The translations under genes and the position numbers were made by a program. A DNA stretch of 64,000 nt from positions 1-64,000 of the forward strand of contig JANXSK010000027.1 of NCBI GenBank assembly GCA_025352695.1. Direction: 5' to 3'. The DNA is from Ferruginibacter sp. GTDB lineage: Bacteria > Bacteroidota > Bacteroidia > Chitinophagales > Chitinophagaceae. The notes under the pieces are model-generated. The model saw only the letters and a list, made by a program, of their open reading frames with translations. It did not search any database and was not told the DNA's origin. Shown piece by piece: positions 39,428-48,187 of this stretch (the stretch's first letter is position 1; each line of letters starts with the position of its first letter).

Positions 39428-40228
39428 TTAGTTAAAACTTGTCATTTCGTTATAATCGAGTGGAATACTAGTTTCTTCTTCCCTGTTTTCGTTGTATTCA
39501 ACAATAAAATTATTTCTGCCCTCTCCGGTTACGATAATTAAATATTTTTGTTGAGAAAGTTCAAGTAAACTTAAAAAAAGAAACAATGCATGAATCCGAT
39601 CCTGGCAAACCTCAAATATTTTTTCGAATGATGCGTTTTTTGCAGTTTGGCAAGTACTTATCATATAGTCACGACTTTCTTCCATCGTATAATTATATTG
39701 AACTACTGTGTGCACGGGTTTATTATTTTTTTCATGAAGCCTTTGTACAACTTTTTCAAAAGCTTTCATGAGCTTAAACAACGTTACGGCCTGAATTTCT
39801 GTTCCCTCTCCTGCTTCTTCTCCTATCTGAGATAATTCTTTTTGAAGGTTCCCTCGCTTTAACATCAGCATTCGAACCTCTTCCATTTCTGCCATTTTTG
39901 CAGAAGCCTCTTTAAATCTTTTATATTCAAGAATTTTATTGATCAGCTCTTGCCTTGGATCAATTTCATTGCCTTGCTCATCTATTTCCTTACGTGGAAT
40001 CAGCATCTTTGCCTTAATACGCATTAACGTACTAATAAATAAGATAAACTCACTACTAAGCTCAATATTTAGTTTTTCAGTCTTGTGAATAAAATCTAAA
40101 AAATCGTTGGTGATTTTTGTGATAGGAATATTATAGATGTCTAACTCATCTCTTTCTATAAAAAAAAGTAAGAGGTCAAATGGACCCTCAAACTGGTCAA
40201 GCTTTATCTGGTAGGTATTATTAGTCAA
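39428..40228 (-). CDS. scpA: Segregation and condensation protein A
   Basis: Kleisin subunit of the SMC-ScpAB condensin that organises and segregates the chromosome. 266 residues with the N-terminal family signature DQFEGPFDLLLFFIERDELD (about 11-30) and PITKITNDF. The C-terminal winged-helix part follows a charged linker. No in-frame ATG precedes the domain before an upstream stop, so the TTG at 40228 is taken as start. scpB and smc are not in this window. It lies downstream of the DUF3078 gene on the same strand but a terminator separates them. Confidence 0.93.
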   Translation of the reverse strand: MTNNTYQIKLDQFEGPFDLLLFFIERDELDIYNIPITKITNDFLDFIHKTEKLNIELSSEFILFISTLMRIKAKMLIPRKEIDEQGNEIDPRQELINKILEYKRFKEASAKMAEMEEVRMLMLKRGNLQKELSQIGEEAGEGTEIQAVTLFKLMKAFEKVVQRLHEKNNKPVHTVVQYNYTMEESRDYMISTCQTAKNASFEKIFEVCQDRIHALFLFLSLLELSQQKYLIIVTGEGRNNFIVEYNENREEETSIPLDYNEMTSFN

Positions 40229-40248
40229 ATCAAATAATGTTAGGTGTT

Positions 40249-40277
40249 AAAAAAATCCTCCGGTTTTGGCCGGAGGA
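40249..40277 (-). terminator. Intrinsic terminator of the DUF3078 gene
   Basis: On the minus strand: perfect 8-bp stem TCCTCCGG/CCGGAGGA, loop CCAAAA, then seven T. Lies 28 bp after the DUF3078 stop and just upstream of scpA. Confidence 0.9.
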
Positions 40278-40304
40278 CAAATGTATAAGTAAGTTAAGAC
40301 AGAA

Positions 40305-41300
40305 TTACAAATTAAGCGTAAAACCCACCCCTAATGTGGATAATACTTGTAAGCCCAAAGCATGCGTTGCATCAACAGGATTTTTTACATCATCATCGTA
40401 CAATAAATCTAATGAATAACTTACCTGTATAAATTTATTAACTTTCATTTTAAACTGGTTAGTCCAGAAAATATCTATATTCTGCGGATTTTTAAGATAG
40501 TTGCTATAAAGATCAAGCTTACTAATATAGGTAACATTTTTAAAAATATCTTTTCGTACCGAAGCGGTTACAAAAGCACCAAATTCGCCTCTGTTAGGTT
40601 TTGCTGGATTAACCCCATACAAGGTTGCCAAAGGTGTTTCAACATTTCCATTAAAAATACCTCCTGGTGCTGCGTAACTATATGGTCCATTACTTACAAT
40701 TGTCCATCTGGTTGCGATAGGTGAACCAAATAATGAACACCATTTATTTGGTGTCCACTCAAATCCAGGTGCTATTACAACATATGCCGGGGCAAAAAAA
40801 CCTGAATTTCTTCTTTTGGTAGTAGTTCCAAAATAATTATATTCAAAGCCACTTGTTAACTGAGATCGAAATTGCCCCAACAATGAGAGCCGCACATTCT
40901 TCCACTTTTTAGGTGTGTAACCATATTTTGTAGTAAAATCGATACGATCATTTATTTTGCGGGTACCTAGCGTAGTTGTATTTAATAACCCATAATTAAT
41001 GTCAATAAGATTATCCCAACTTTTTTGTCCCCATTTTCTAGAGGCAAAAGCATTTAAAGCAGTGGCCGTAGAAAGAGAAAATTTATCCCCACCTGCAGCA
41101 ATCCAGTTACTATTACTCACCTGTGTAAGACTAAAACTAAAATTTGCACCTTTTACCCAGCCGCTTTTATTAGGTTTTTTTGTCGTATCTACCTGAATTT
41201 CATTTACAGATGCAGCTTTTAATTTTTTTACTGCTGCATCCTGTGCATAAATTTCGTGGCTAAGTAACAATATAGCCAAAAGTAAAATACTTTTTTTCAT
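40305..41300 (-). CDS. DUF3078 outer-membrane beta-barrel protein
   Basis: 331 residues with a signal peptide (MKKSILLLAILLLSHEIYAQ) and, after about residue 45, alternating beta-strands rich in aromatic and Asn residues, ending in a hydrophobic/aromatic C-terminal strand (GVGFTLNL). Segments such as WVKGANFSFSLTQVSNSNW and WIAAGGDKFS identify DUF3078, a family largely restricted to Bacteroidota. Probably an outer-membrane barrel; function not established. Followed by its own terminator. Confidence 0.87.
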   Translation of the reverse strand: MKKSILLLAILLLSHEIYAQDAAVKKLKAASVNEIQVDTTKKPNKSGWVKGANFSFSLTQVSNSNWIAAGGDKFSLSTATALNAFASRKWGQKSWDNLIDINYGLLNTTTLGTRKINDRIDFTTKYGYTPKKWKNVRLSLLGQFRSQLTSGFEYNYFGTTTKRRNSGFFAPAYVVIAPGFEWTPNKWCSLFGSPIATRWTIVSNGPYSYAAPGGIFNGNVETPLATLYGVNPAKPNRGEFGAFVTASVRKDIFKNVTYISKLDLYSNYLKNPQNIDIFWTNQFKMKVNKFIQVSYSLDLLYDDDVKNPVDATHALGLQVLSTLGVGFTLNL

Positions 41301-41373
41301 GTTGAATTGAATTAAAAATAAAACAGCGACTATCCATTTTAGATTAGCTGCTTTAAAATTAATAAATAATACC

Positions 41374-41742
41374 TTATTTTTTAATGGAGTCTCTAATTTC
41401 AGTTAATAATTTATCTGTTGAAGAAAGTTGAGCAGGAGCATCCTCTTTTTTCTTAATTGTACTATTCATAGCTTTAATTAAGGTGAATAAAACCAGTGCA
41501 ATTAATATAAAATCTATAACTGCTTGTATAAAAATACCAATGGGGAAAGTGGTGTTTCCAACCATAAATTTAACATCCGCCATACCTCCTTTACCCATAA
41601 TAAGACTAATTATTGGCATAATTAGCGCTTCAGTAAGTGCAGTAACGATTTTGCCAAATGCACTTCCAATAATTACGGCAACAGCAAGATCAACGATATT
41701 GCCCTTCATGGCAAAATCTTTAAATTCTTTAATAAATCCCAT
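41374..41742 (-). CDS. mscL: Large-conductance mechanosensitive channel
   Basis: Pentameric emergency-release channel of the inner membrane. 122 residues from ATG 41742 (MGFIKEFKDFAMKGN); a TTG 36 nt upstream is rejected. TM1 contains the family signature GNIVDLAVAVIIGSAFGKIV and TM2 lies at about 67-92. The C-terminal bundle KLLTEIRDSIKK is present. Length is slightly below the usual 130-150 but complete. Monocistronic. Confidence 0.95.
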   Translation of the reverse strand: MGFIKEFKDFAMKGNIVDLAVAVIIGSAFGKIVTALTEALIMPIISLIMGKGGMADVKFMVGNTTFPIGIFIQAVIDFILIALVLFTLIKAMNSTIKKKEDAPAQLSSTDKLLTEIRDSIKK

Positions 41743-41901
41743 TATATTTAGTTTTACATTAAAAATTAATAATCCCAATCAATTGACGAAAGTAAATTTT
41801 ATCCCAATGATTCCAATAAATTATAAAAACACTATACAATTTTAAAATTGTTTAATTGCGGGGATTATTCAATTTATAAAATCTACTTTGCAACATTTAA
41901 C

Positions 41902-42786
41902 GTGAATAAACATTTAATTAATTGGTTTTTATTTCTAGTACTTTCTCTAATTTGGGGAAGCAGTTTTATTTTGATGAAACTAGGGCTGCTGCAACTTTCA
42001 TCTTACCAAGTTGCAGCTTTGCGTATTTTAGCTGCTGGTCTAATTTTATTACCTATTACCATAAAGCACATTTCAAGTATCCCAATTACAAAGCTGTTTA
42101 TTCTTTTTTTATCTGGCTCTTTGGGTAGTCTAATACCAGCATTTTTGTTTTGCATTGCAGAAGAAAAAATAGATAGTGCATTGGCAGGAACACTTAATTC
42201 ACTAACGCCTGTTTTCGTAATTATTACTGGTGTTATTTTCTTTAAAAACCAAATTTCTAAAAATAAAACTATAGGTATAGCTATTGCTTTTATTGGTTGT
42301 ATATTGTTAATGCTAAGTAAAAGTCATTTACAAACAAATCAGCATTTTGCCTCTCTATTCTTGATAATATTAGCAACATTGCTTTATGGTTTTAATGTAA
42401 ATATGGTTTCAAAAAATTTATTACATATACCATCTTTACACATAGCCTCTATAGCCCTTTCATTAAATGCCATACCAGCTTTACTTGCACTAATTTTTAC
42501 TGGTTATTTTAATTTGCCTTTATGGAATAACAACATTTTAAAAGCTAGTGGTGCTGCAGTTGTTTTAGGCTTGATTGGTACGGCAATAGCCACCATTTTA
42601 TTCTATGTGCTCGTAAAAAGAGCTGGAGGAATTTTTGCCAGTATGGTTACTTATGGTATACCATTTGTTGCAATTGCATGGGGATTTGTTTATGGTGAAA
42701 ATTTTGGATGGCTTGAAATATTTTGCCTCCTTATAATTTTAATTGGGGTTTATTACTCTAATAAAAAAGATAAAAAAATTACATAG
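41902..42786 (+). CDS. EamA/DMT-superfamily transporter
   Basis: About 294 residues with ten predicted transmembrane helices in two EamA repeats (WGSSFILMKLGL near the start; second repeat with TAIATILFYVLVKRAGG). Likely exports or imports a small metabolite; substrate unknown. The GTG at 41902 (reading V/M-NKHLINWF) is preferred because it gives the normal DMT N-terminus and follows a TACTTTGC box; an in-frame TTG at 41848 would add an uncharacteristic 18 residues. Terminated by a hairpin at 42796-42821. Confidence 0.88.
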   Translation: MNKHLINWFLFLVLSLIWGSSFILMKLGLLQLSSYQVAALRILAAGLILLPITIKHISSIPITKLFILFLSGSLGSLIPAFLFCIAEEKIDSALAGTLNSLTPVFVIITGVIFFKNQISKNKTIGIAIAFIGCILLMLSKSHLQTNQHFASLFLIILATLLYGFNVNMVSKNLLHIPSLHIASIALSLNAIPALLALIFTGYFNLPLWNNNILKASGAAVVLGLIGTAIATILFYVLVKRAGGIFASMVTYGIPFVAIAWGFVYGENFGWLEIFCLLIILIGVYYSNKKDKKIT

Positions 42787-42795
42787 CACATAAAA

Positions 42796-42821
42796 AAACT
42801 CCATAAAAAAATATGGAGTTT
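42796..42821. terminator. Intrinsic terminator between convergent EamA and DUF1573 genes
   Basis: Perfect stem AAACTCCAT/ATGGAGTTT (42796-42804 and 42813-42821) around an A/T loop, between the two convergent stops. Confidence 0.7.
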
Positions 42822-42845
42822 AAATTAAAATATTTTATTGATTAA

Positions 42846-43277
42846 CTATTGTTTAGCCTTAGGAGCAACTGGTAATTTATCAAATTCTTCTGCGGTTATT
42901 ACATCTCCAACAAATGTAATGCTCTTCATTTCATCAACACCTGCAAATTTTACAGTTAAATGTTTTTCAAAATGGCCAGCATTGGCAGCATTGTAAGTAG
43001 CATTTATTACGCCGGTTTTTCCAGGAGCTATTGGCGGTTTGGTATAATCAGAAATTGTACAACCACAGGTTGGATTTGCTTGTTCAATAATCAATGGAGA
43101 TTTACTGATATTGGTAACAATAAAAGTACCTTTTGCAGGAACCCCTTGTTTAACTTTACCAAAATCAATTGTTTCATTGTCAAATTTTGCTACATCAACT
43201 ACCTTTTTTGATTGTGGTTGAGCGAAAACTGATGAAGTAAGCGTTAATACCAGTGCAGATAATAAGAATTGTTTCAT
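42846..43277 (-). CDS. DUF1573 secreted protein (copy 1)
   Basis: 143 residues with a signal peptide (cleavage after SSVFA) and one ASH-like/DUF1573 immunoglobulin-fold domain. The signature TNISKSPLIIEQANPTCGCT (with CGC) and VNATYN-like strand are present. These periplasmic or outer-surface proteins are abundant in Bacteroidota with unknown role. It lies 25 bp after a second DUF1573 gene on the same strand, so the two form an operon of paralogues. Confidence 0.88.
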   Translation of the reverse strand: MKQFLLSALVLTLTSSVFAQPQSKKVVDVAKFDNETIDFGKVKQGVPAKGTFIVTNISKSPLIIEQANPTCGCTISDYTKPPIAPGKTGVINATYNAANAGHFEKHLTVKFAGVDEMKSITFVGDVITAEEFDKLPVAPKAKQ

Positions 43278-43302
43278 GTTATTTTTTTGAATTGTTTGAT
43301 TA

Positions 43303-43806
43303 TTATAAATCTTTTAAGTTTACTAATTGTTTATTTTCTGGGGCAGAAGTTTCCGGAGTTTTCCATACTTCCCCTTTAATAGTAATTTGCTTTGTTTGTG
43401 TTCCGTTATAGGAAATGGTTATGATTTTTGTAAAAGATCCTTCGGTTGCAGCATTGTAACCAACTGTAATTTTTGTTTTTTCGTCGGGAGCCTGTACTTT
43501 ACTTCTTTCCCAATCAGGAGTAGTACAACCGCAGCTTGCCTGTACATTACTTATTTTTAATGAATCTTTCCCTTTATTTTTAACACCAAAAATATGAGTT
43601 ACCGGCTTGCCCTGTGGTATTTTACCAAAATCATATTCAATTTCACTTAGAGCTAAAACATCTTCAACCAAAGCAATAGAAGTTGTTTGAATAATGGAAG
43701 AAGTTTCAGTTGCTTTCTTTAAATTATTTGAAGCAATAATTTGCTTTTGTGCATACATACAAGATGTAATAAAAAACAATGCTATTATGCTAAATAAATT
43801 TTTCAT
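43303..43806 (-). CDS. DUF1573 secreted protein (copy 2)
   Basis: About 167 residues from ATG 43806 (MKNLFSIIALFFITSCMYAQ); an ATG at 43818 is also possible, while the in-frame TTG at 43866 is not credible. The signal region ends either at the lipobox-like ITSC or at the YAQ site, so it is a lipoprotein or a secreted protein. The DUF1573 domain shows FGKIPQGKPVTHIFGVKNKG and QASCGCT. Paralogue of the next gene downstream, which shares the CGC motif. The operon has no apparent enzymatic member. Confidence 0.85.
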   Translation of the reverse strand: MKNLFSIIALFFITSCMYAQKQIIASNNLKKATETSSIIQTTSIALVEDVLALSEIEYDFGKIPQGKPVTHIFGVKNKGKDSLKISNVQASCGCTTPDWERSKVQAPDEKTKITVGYNAATEGSFTKIITISYNGTQTKQITIKGEVWKTPETSAPENKQLVNLKDL

Positions 43807-43914
43807 TTTACTAATCATTTTTCGATTACTGGTATAAAGATACAAAAACGTATAAAACTGGTGCAAATTGTTGACAGGTTCTCATTTTTTTAACAATCAT
43901 CACAACTATTATTT

Positions 43915-43922
43915 TACATTTG
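43915..43922 (+). promoter_or_regulatory. Putative -7 box of the E1 gene (TACATTTG)
   Basis: Exact TAnnTTTG match ending 4 nt before the ATG at 43927, implying a leaderless transcript or a slightly later start. Confidence 0.45.
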
Positions 43923-43926
43923 TTAA

Positions 43927-46323
43927 ATGGATACAGTTAATATAAATGATGCTGCATTGCAGGAACAATTAAGTTTTGATCATTTCAGATATGAAGTGTT
44001 AAAAGACTACCGTGTTTGCTGCGAAAGTAGAGAAACTAGCCTGGTTGGAAGGAAAGAGGTGTTAACAGGAAAGGCAAAGTTTGGAATTTTTGGAGATGGA
44101 AAAGAGGTTGCACAAGTTGCTGTGGCAAAGTTTTTTAAACCGGGTGATTTTAGAGCAGGGTATTACCGTGATCAAACTTTTATGTTTGCAGCAGGAATAG
44201 CCAATGTAGAACAATATTTTGCACAATTGTTTTCAGACCCTGATATAAATAACGATCCTTTTAGTGCAGGAAGACAAATGAATGCCCATTTTGCAACCAA
44301 AAATGTAGATGCTAACGGCGATTGGTTAGATCTTGCCAATACAAAAAATAGTAGTAGCGATATGGCTCCTACTGCAGGACAAATGCCAAGGGCATTAGGT
44401 TTGGCGCTTGCATCAAAATTATTTAGAAACGTAGAAGCTTTTAAGCAACATACCAATTTAAGTGACAATGGTAATGAAGTTTGTTTTTGTACCATTGGCG
44501 ATGCTTCTACCAGTGAAGGACATTTTTGGGAGGTTGTAAATGCTGCTGGTGTACAGCAGGTACCATTGGCAATTTTTGTTTGGGATGACGGATACGGCAT
44601 TTCAGTTCCTAAGCAACTGCAAACTACCAAAGGTTCTATTTCGGAAGCTTTAAGTGGCATGCAAAAAACAGCTACTACCAATGGGCTAGATATTTACAAA
44701 CTTAAAGGCTGGGATTATGCAGGAATGTGTGAAGTATTTGAACCCGCTATCCAAAAAATAAGAGAAACACATATACCTGCTATTTTCCATATTGAAGAAA
44801 TTACTCAACCACAAGGTCATTCAACTTCTGGTAGTCATGAGCGATATAAAAAACCAGAGCGACTAGCATGGGAAAAAGATTGGGATTGTATTAAACAAAT
44901 GCGGCAGTGGATTTTGGAAAATGCACTTGCGCAGGAATTCGAATTGAATGAAATTGAAATGAATGCAAAATTATTTATTAAGGATAGTAAACAAAAAGCA
45001 TGGGATAAATATATTGCTCCTATCAAAGAACAGGTAATTGCGACTACACCATTATTAAATAACCTTGCCGAAAAACTGAATACAGAAAGCGCCACAGTGG
45101 TAAAAAATATTGTACTGGAATTAACTGTAAATAAAGAGCCCTTAAGAAGAGAAGTATTAAAAGCGATTGCAGCTGTACTCGATATTGCAGGTAATAATAT
45201 TGCAGCAAAAGATCTGCATAATTATTATACCGTATTAAGAAATACCAATTCAAAACTGTACAATTCTTTTTTATATAATGAGGGTCCAAAATCTGCTTTA
45301 AATGTTGCTGTAATTAAACCATATTATAGTGAAGATGCAACTCTTGTAAATGGCTACGAAGTGCTAAATAAGTACTTTGATGCATTATTTGCCAGTAATG
45401 ATAAAGTAACTGCTTTTGGTGAAGATGTTGGATTTATAGGCGATGTAAACCAAGGGTTTAGTGGCTTACAAACTAAATATGGGGCTCAGCGTATATTCGA
45501 TACCGGTATAAGAGAACTTTCTATAATGGGCCAGGGGATAGGATTGGCATTAAGAGGATTAAGACCAATTGCAGAAATTCAATACCTCGATTATTTGCTA
45601 TACGGTTTGCAACCCCTTAGTGATGATTTAGCTACTACACATTTTCGTACAGCGGGACAGCAAAGTTGTCCACTCATAATTCGCACAAGAGGTCATCGGC
45701 TGGAAGGTATCTGGCACAGTGGTTCTCCCATGGGAATGATCATAAACTCCTTAAGAGGTATATATGTATGCGTACCACGAAATATGGTGCAGGCGGCAGG
45801 CATGTATAATACTTTGCTTCAGGCAAATGATCCTGCATTGATGATTGAGTGTTTAAACGGTTATCGGCTAAAAGAAAAATTACCTGATAATTTATTGGCT
45901 TATACTGTACCATTAGGCATACCCGAAACAATAAAAGATGGTACGGATATCTCTATTGTAACATATGGCTCAACCATTCGCATTGTGTTGGAAGCTGCCA
46001 CAAGTTTAAATAAATTAGGTATCAGTTGCGAAGTAATTGACGTACAAACATTACTGCCTTTTGATATAAATCATACTATTGTTGAATCATTAAAAAAAAC
46101 AAATAAAATTGTTTTTGTAGATGAAGATGTGCCAGGAGGCGCAGCTGCTTTTATGTTTAATAAAGTAATGGAAGAGCAGGGCGGTTACAAACATCTTGAT
46201 GTTGCACCAAGAACCATTACAGGTCAGGCACATCGCCCCTCCTATGCCAGCGATGGCGATTATTTCAGCAAACCAAATGTGGAAGATATTGTAAGAATAG
46301 TGAAGGAAATGATGGCTGAATAA
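43927..46323 (+). CDS. 2-oxoacid dehydrogenase E1 component, alpha and beta fused
   Basis: A 798-residue thiamine diphosphate enzyme. The N-terminal half (about 1-400) is the E1-alpha module with ThDP motif GDAST...N (191-205). The C-terminal half (about 455-798) is the transketolase-like E1-beta module (AFGEDVGFIGDVNQGF, GQGIGLALRGLRPIAEIQYLDY). Fused E1 of this kind is common in Bacteroidota and is annotated as branched-chain 2-oxoacid (or pyruvate) dehydrogenase E1; sequence alone does not settle the substrate. No E2 or E3 genes are adjacent. The phzF remnant follows. Confidence 0.9.
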   Translation: MDTVNINDAALQEQLSFDHFRYEVLKDYRVCCESRETSLVGRKEVLTGKAKFGIFGDGKEVAQVAVAKFFKPGDFRAGYYRDQTFMFAAGIANVEQYFAQLFSDPDINNDPFSAGRQMNAHFATKNVDANGDWLDLANTKNSSSDMAPTAGQMPRALGLALASKLFRNVEAFKQHTNLSDNGNEVCFCTIGDASTSEGHFWEVVNAAGVQQVPLAIFVWDDGYGISVPKQLQTTKGSISEALSGMQKTATTNGLDIYKLKGWDYAGMCEVFEPAIQKIRETHIPAIFHIEEITQPQGHSTSGSHERYKKPERLAWEKDWDCIKQMRQWILENALAQEFELNEIEMNAKLFIKDSKQKAWDKYIAPIKEQVIATTPLLNNLAEKLNTESATVVKNIVLELTVNKEPLRREVLKAIAAVLDIAGNNIAAKDLHNYYTVLRNTNSKLYNSFLYNEGPKSALNVAVIKPYYSEDATLVNGYEVLNKYFDALFASNDKVTAFGEDVGFIGDVNQGFSGLQTKYGAQRIFDTGIRELSIMGQGIGLALRGLRPIAEIQYLDYLLYGLQPLSDDLATTHFRTAGQQSCPLIIRTRGHRLEGIWHSGSPMGMIINSLRGIYVCVPRNMVQAAGMYNTLLQANDPALMIECLNGYRLKEKLPDNLLAYTVPLGIPETIKDGTDISIVTYGSTIRIVLEAATSLNKLGISCEVIDVQTLLPFDINHTIVESLKKTNKIVFVDEDVPGGAAAFMFNKVMEEQGGYKHLDVAPRTITGQAHRPSYASDGDYFSKPNVEDIVRIVKEMMAE

Positions 46324-46362
46324 TTATTATTATTCCTTGTTTTAAAAAATTGCGTCCCAAAA

Positions 46363-47160
46363 ATGAAGATGCCTTTATACCAGATAGATGCTTTTGCAAA
46401 TAAATTATTTAGTGGTAATCCCGCTGCAGTAATTCCTTTACAATCTTGGCTGGAGGATGATTTACTTCAAAGTATTGCTTTAGAAAATAATTTATCAGAA
46501 ACAGTTTATTTTGTTCCCTCAAAAAACCCAAATGCAGATTTCGATATTCGCTGGTTTACCCCTGCTGTTGAAGTAAACCTTTGTGGCCATGCAACTTTGG
46601 CAAGTGCGTATGTTTTGTTTAAAATGCTTGGATTTGAAAAAGATTCGCTACGATTTAATTAAAAAAGCGGTATTCTTTCGGTAACAAAAAAAGAAGAGTT
46701 GTTTACCATGGATTTTCCTAGTTGGAAACCTGAGCGCCTAGATGTATATCACGTTTTGTTAAATGAAATATTGGGCCATGCCGAAATAGTGGGCGTTTAT
46801 AAATACCGTGATATTTTAGTGGAGTTAGAAAATGAAGCGGCGGTAGAAAACTGCTCTCCTGATTTTACGCTCATGAAAAAGTATTTTGATAAAATGATCA
46901 TTACTACCCCTGGTAAAAAAGTTGACTTTGTATCCAGGTTTTTTGCACCGGCTGCAGGTATTGATGAAGATCCCGTAACAGGTTCCGCACATGCTCAATT
47001 AATCCCCTTTTGGAGTGAGAAATTAAATAAAAATAAATTGCATGCAATCCAGTTATCGCAACGTGGAGGCGAACTTTGGTGTGAGCAAATTAATCAGGAC
47101 AGGGTGACTATTAGCGGTAACTGTGTGTTTTACATGAAGGGAGAAATAACTGTAGACTAA
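46363..47160 (+). pseudogene. PhzF-family isomerase/epimerase, interrupted by an in-frame stop
   Basis: One continuous frame encodes a full PhzF protein (about 265 residues): MPLYQIDAFANKLFSGNPAA at the N-terminus, catalytic-Glu region LSETVYF, WFTPAVEVNLCGHATLA, and the C-terminal lobe FFAPAAGIDEDPVTGSAH. A TAA at 46660-46662 interrupts it between LRFN and KSGIL; no frameshift is needed. Either a recent nonsense mutation or a sequencing error, since the rest is well conserved. Distal to the E1 gene on the same strand. Confidence 0.82.
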
Positions 47161-47270
47161 TGTATGATTTTGAGATATCTGACAGCTGATTTTTTTAAAT
47201 AGCCGCATACCAACAAATAACAAAAATTATAATTGACCAAGAAGAAATACGAACATACAACATAAAACAT

Positions 47271-47308
47271 ACTAACAACCTGAATGAAATCAGACATCAA
47301 AAAATCAG
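47271..47308 (-). repeat. 38-bp dispersed intergenic repeat, copy 2
   Basis: Partner of 11309-11346 (33/38 identical, same orientation). It ends 17 bp before the yebC stop on the downstream side of the gene. Confidence 0.6.
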
Positions 47309-47325
47309 CCTTCTGAAATTTAATG

Positions 47326-48036
47326 CTATTTTAAATTATGATAAACTTTCTGCACATCTTCATCCTGCTCTAATTTATCTATTAATTTAAATACATCCTG
47401 CGCAGCCTCTTCGTCTAATTCAGTTGTATTCATGGGTATTCTTGTTAACTCAGCAGTAATCACTTCTATTTTCTTTTCTTCCAATGCTTTAGCCATGTGC
47501 CCAAACTCTGTAAAAGTTGCACGAATTATAATATTCCCTTCACTGTCTTCCCCAATTTCTTCAAGGCCGTAATCAATCAATTCAAGTTCAAGGTCATCGA
47601 TATTTAACCCGCCCTTTTTTACTTTAAACTCACCCAAACGATTAAACGTAAATGCCACGCTACCGCTGGTGCCCAAACTTCCACCACTTTTTGTAAAATG
47701 CATTCTTACATTAGCCACTGTTCTGGTAGGGTTATCAGTAGCAGTTTCTATCAACAAAGCAACTCCGTGCGGTGCATATCCTTCGTAGGTAATTTCTTCA
47801 TAATTACTTGTGTCTTTACCCATCGCTCTTTTAATAGCCGCTTCTACACGATCTTTAGGCATCCCGCATGCTCTTGCATTTAGGTAACACCTTCTAAGCG
47901 CAGGATTATTGTCAGGCTCGGGACCAGATGATTTTACTGCAATAGCAATTTCCTTTCCTATACGGGTAAAGTTTTTTGCCATTTTATCCCAACGTGCAAA
48001 CATGGAACTTTTCCTTACTTCAAATATTCTTCCCAT
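47326..48036 (-). CDS. YebC/PmpR family protein
   Basis: A 236-residue three-domain protein. The N-terminus [21 protein letters not shown] corresponds to the family MAGHSKW-type start with a variant first motif. Further signatures are [34 protein letters not shown] and [18 protein letters not shown]. Members are described as transcriptional regulators and, more recently, as helping ribosomes through difficult peptide stretches. ATG at 48036; a -7 box lies 80 nt upstream. Confidence 0.93.
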   Translation of the reverse strand: MGRIFEVRKSSMFARWDKMAKNFTRIGKEIAIAVKSSGPEPDNNPALRRCYLNARACGMPKDRVEAAIKRAMGKDTSNYEEITYEGYAPHGVALLIETATDNPTRTVANVRMHFTKSGGSLGTSGSVAFTFNRLGEFKVKKGGLNIDDLELELIDYGLEEIGEDSEGNIIIRATFTEFGHMAKALEEKKIEVITAELTRIPMNTTELDEEAAQDVFKLIDKLEQDEDVQKVYHNLK

Positions 48037-48115
48037 TGTTTTTAATTTATCTGTTTGGTAATTATCAGGCCATTAAACCTACAGCTATATTTTGTATCTT
48101 TTATTGATAGGATTG

Positions 48116-48123
48116 CAAATTTA
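48116..48123 (-). promoter_or_regulatory. Putative -7 box of yebC (TAAATTTG, minus strand)
   Basis: Exact TAnnTTTG match 79 nt upstream of the yebC start; no TTTG at 19 nt. Confidence 0.45.
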
Positions 48124-48187
48124 AGGAAAATCATTTTTTTGGTAATAATTATGATCGTCGTTGTTATATTTATTAATTTTAAGCAGT

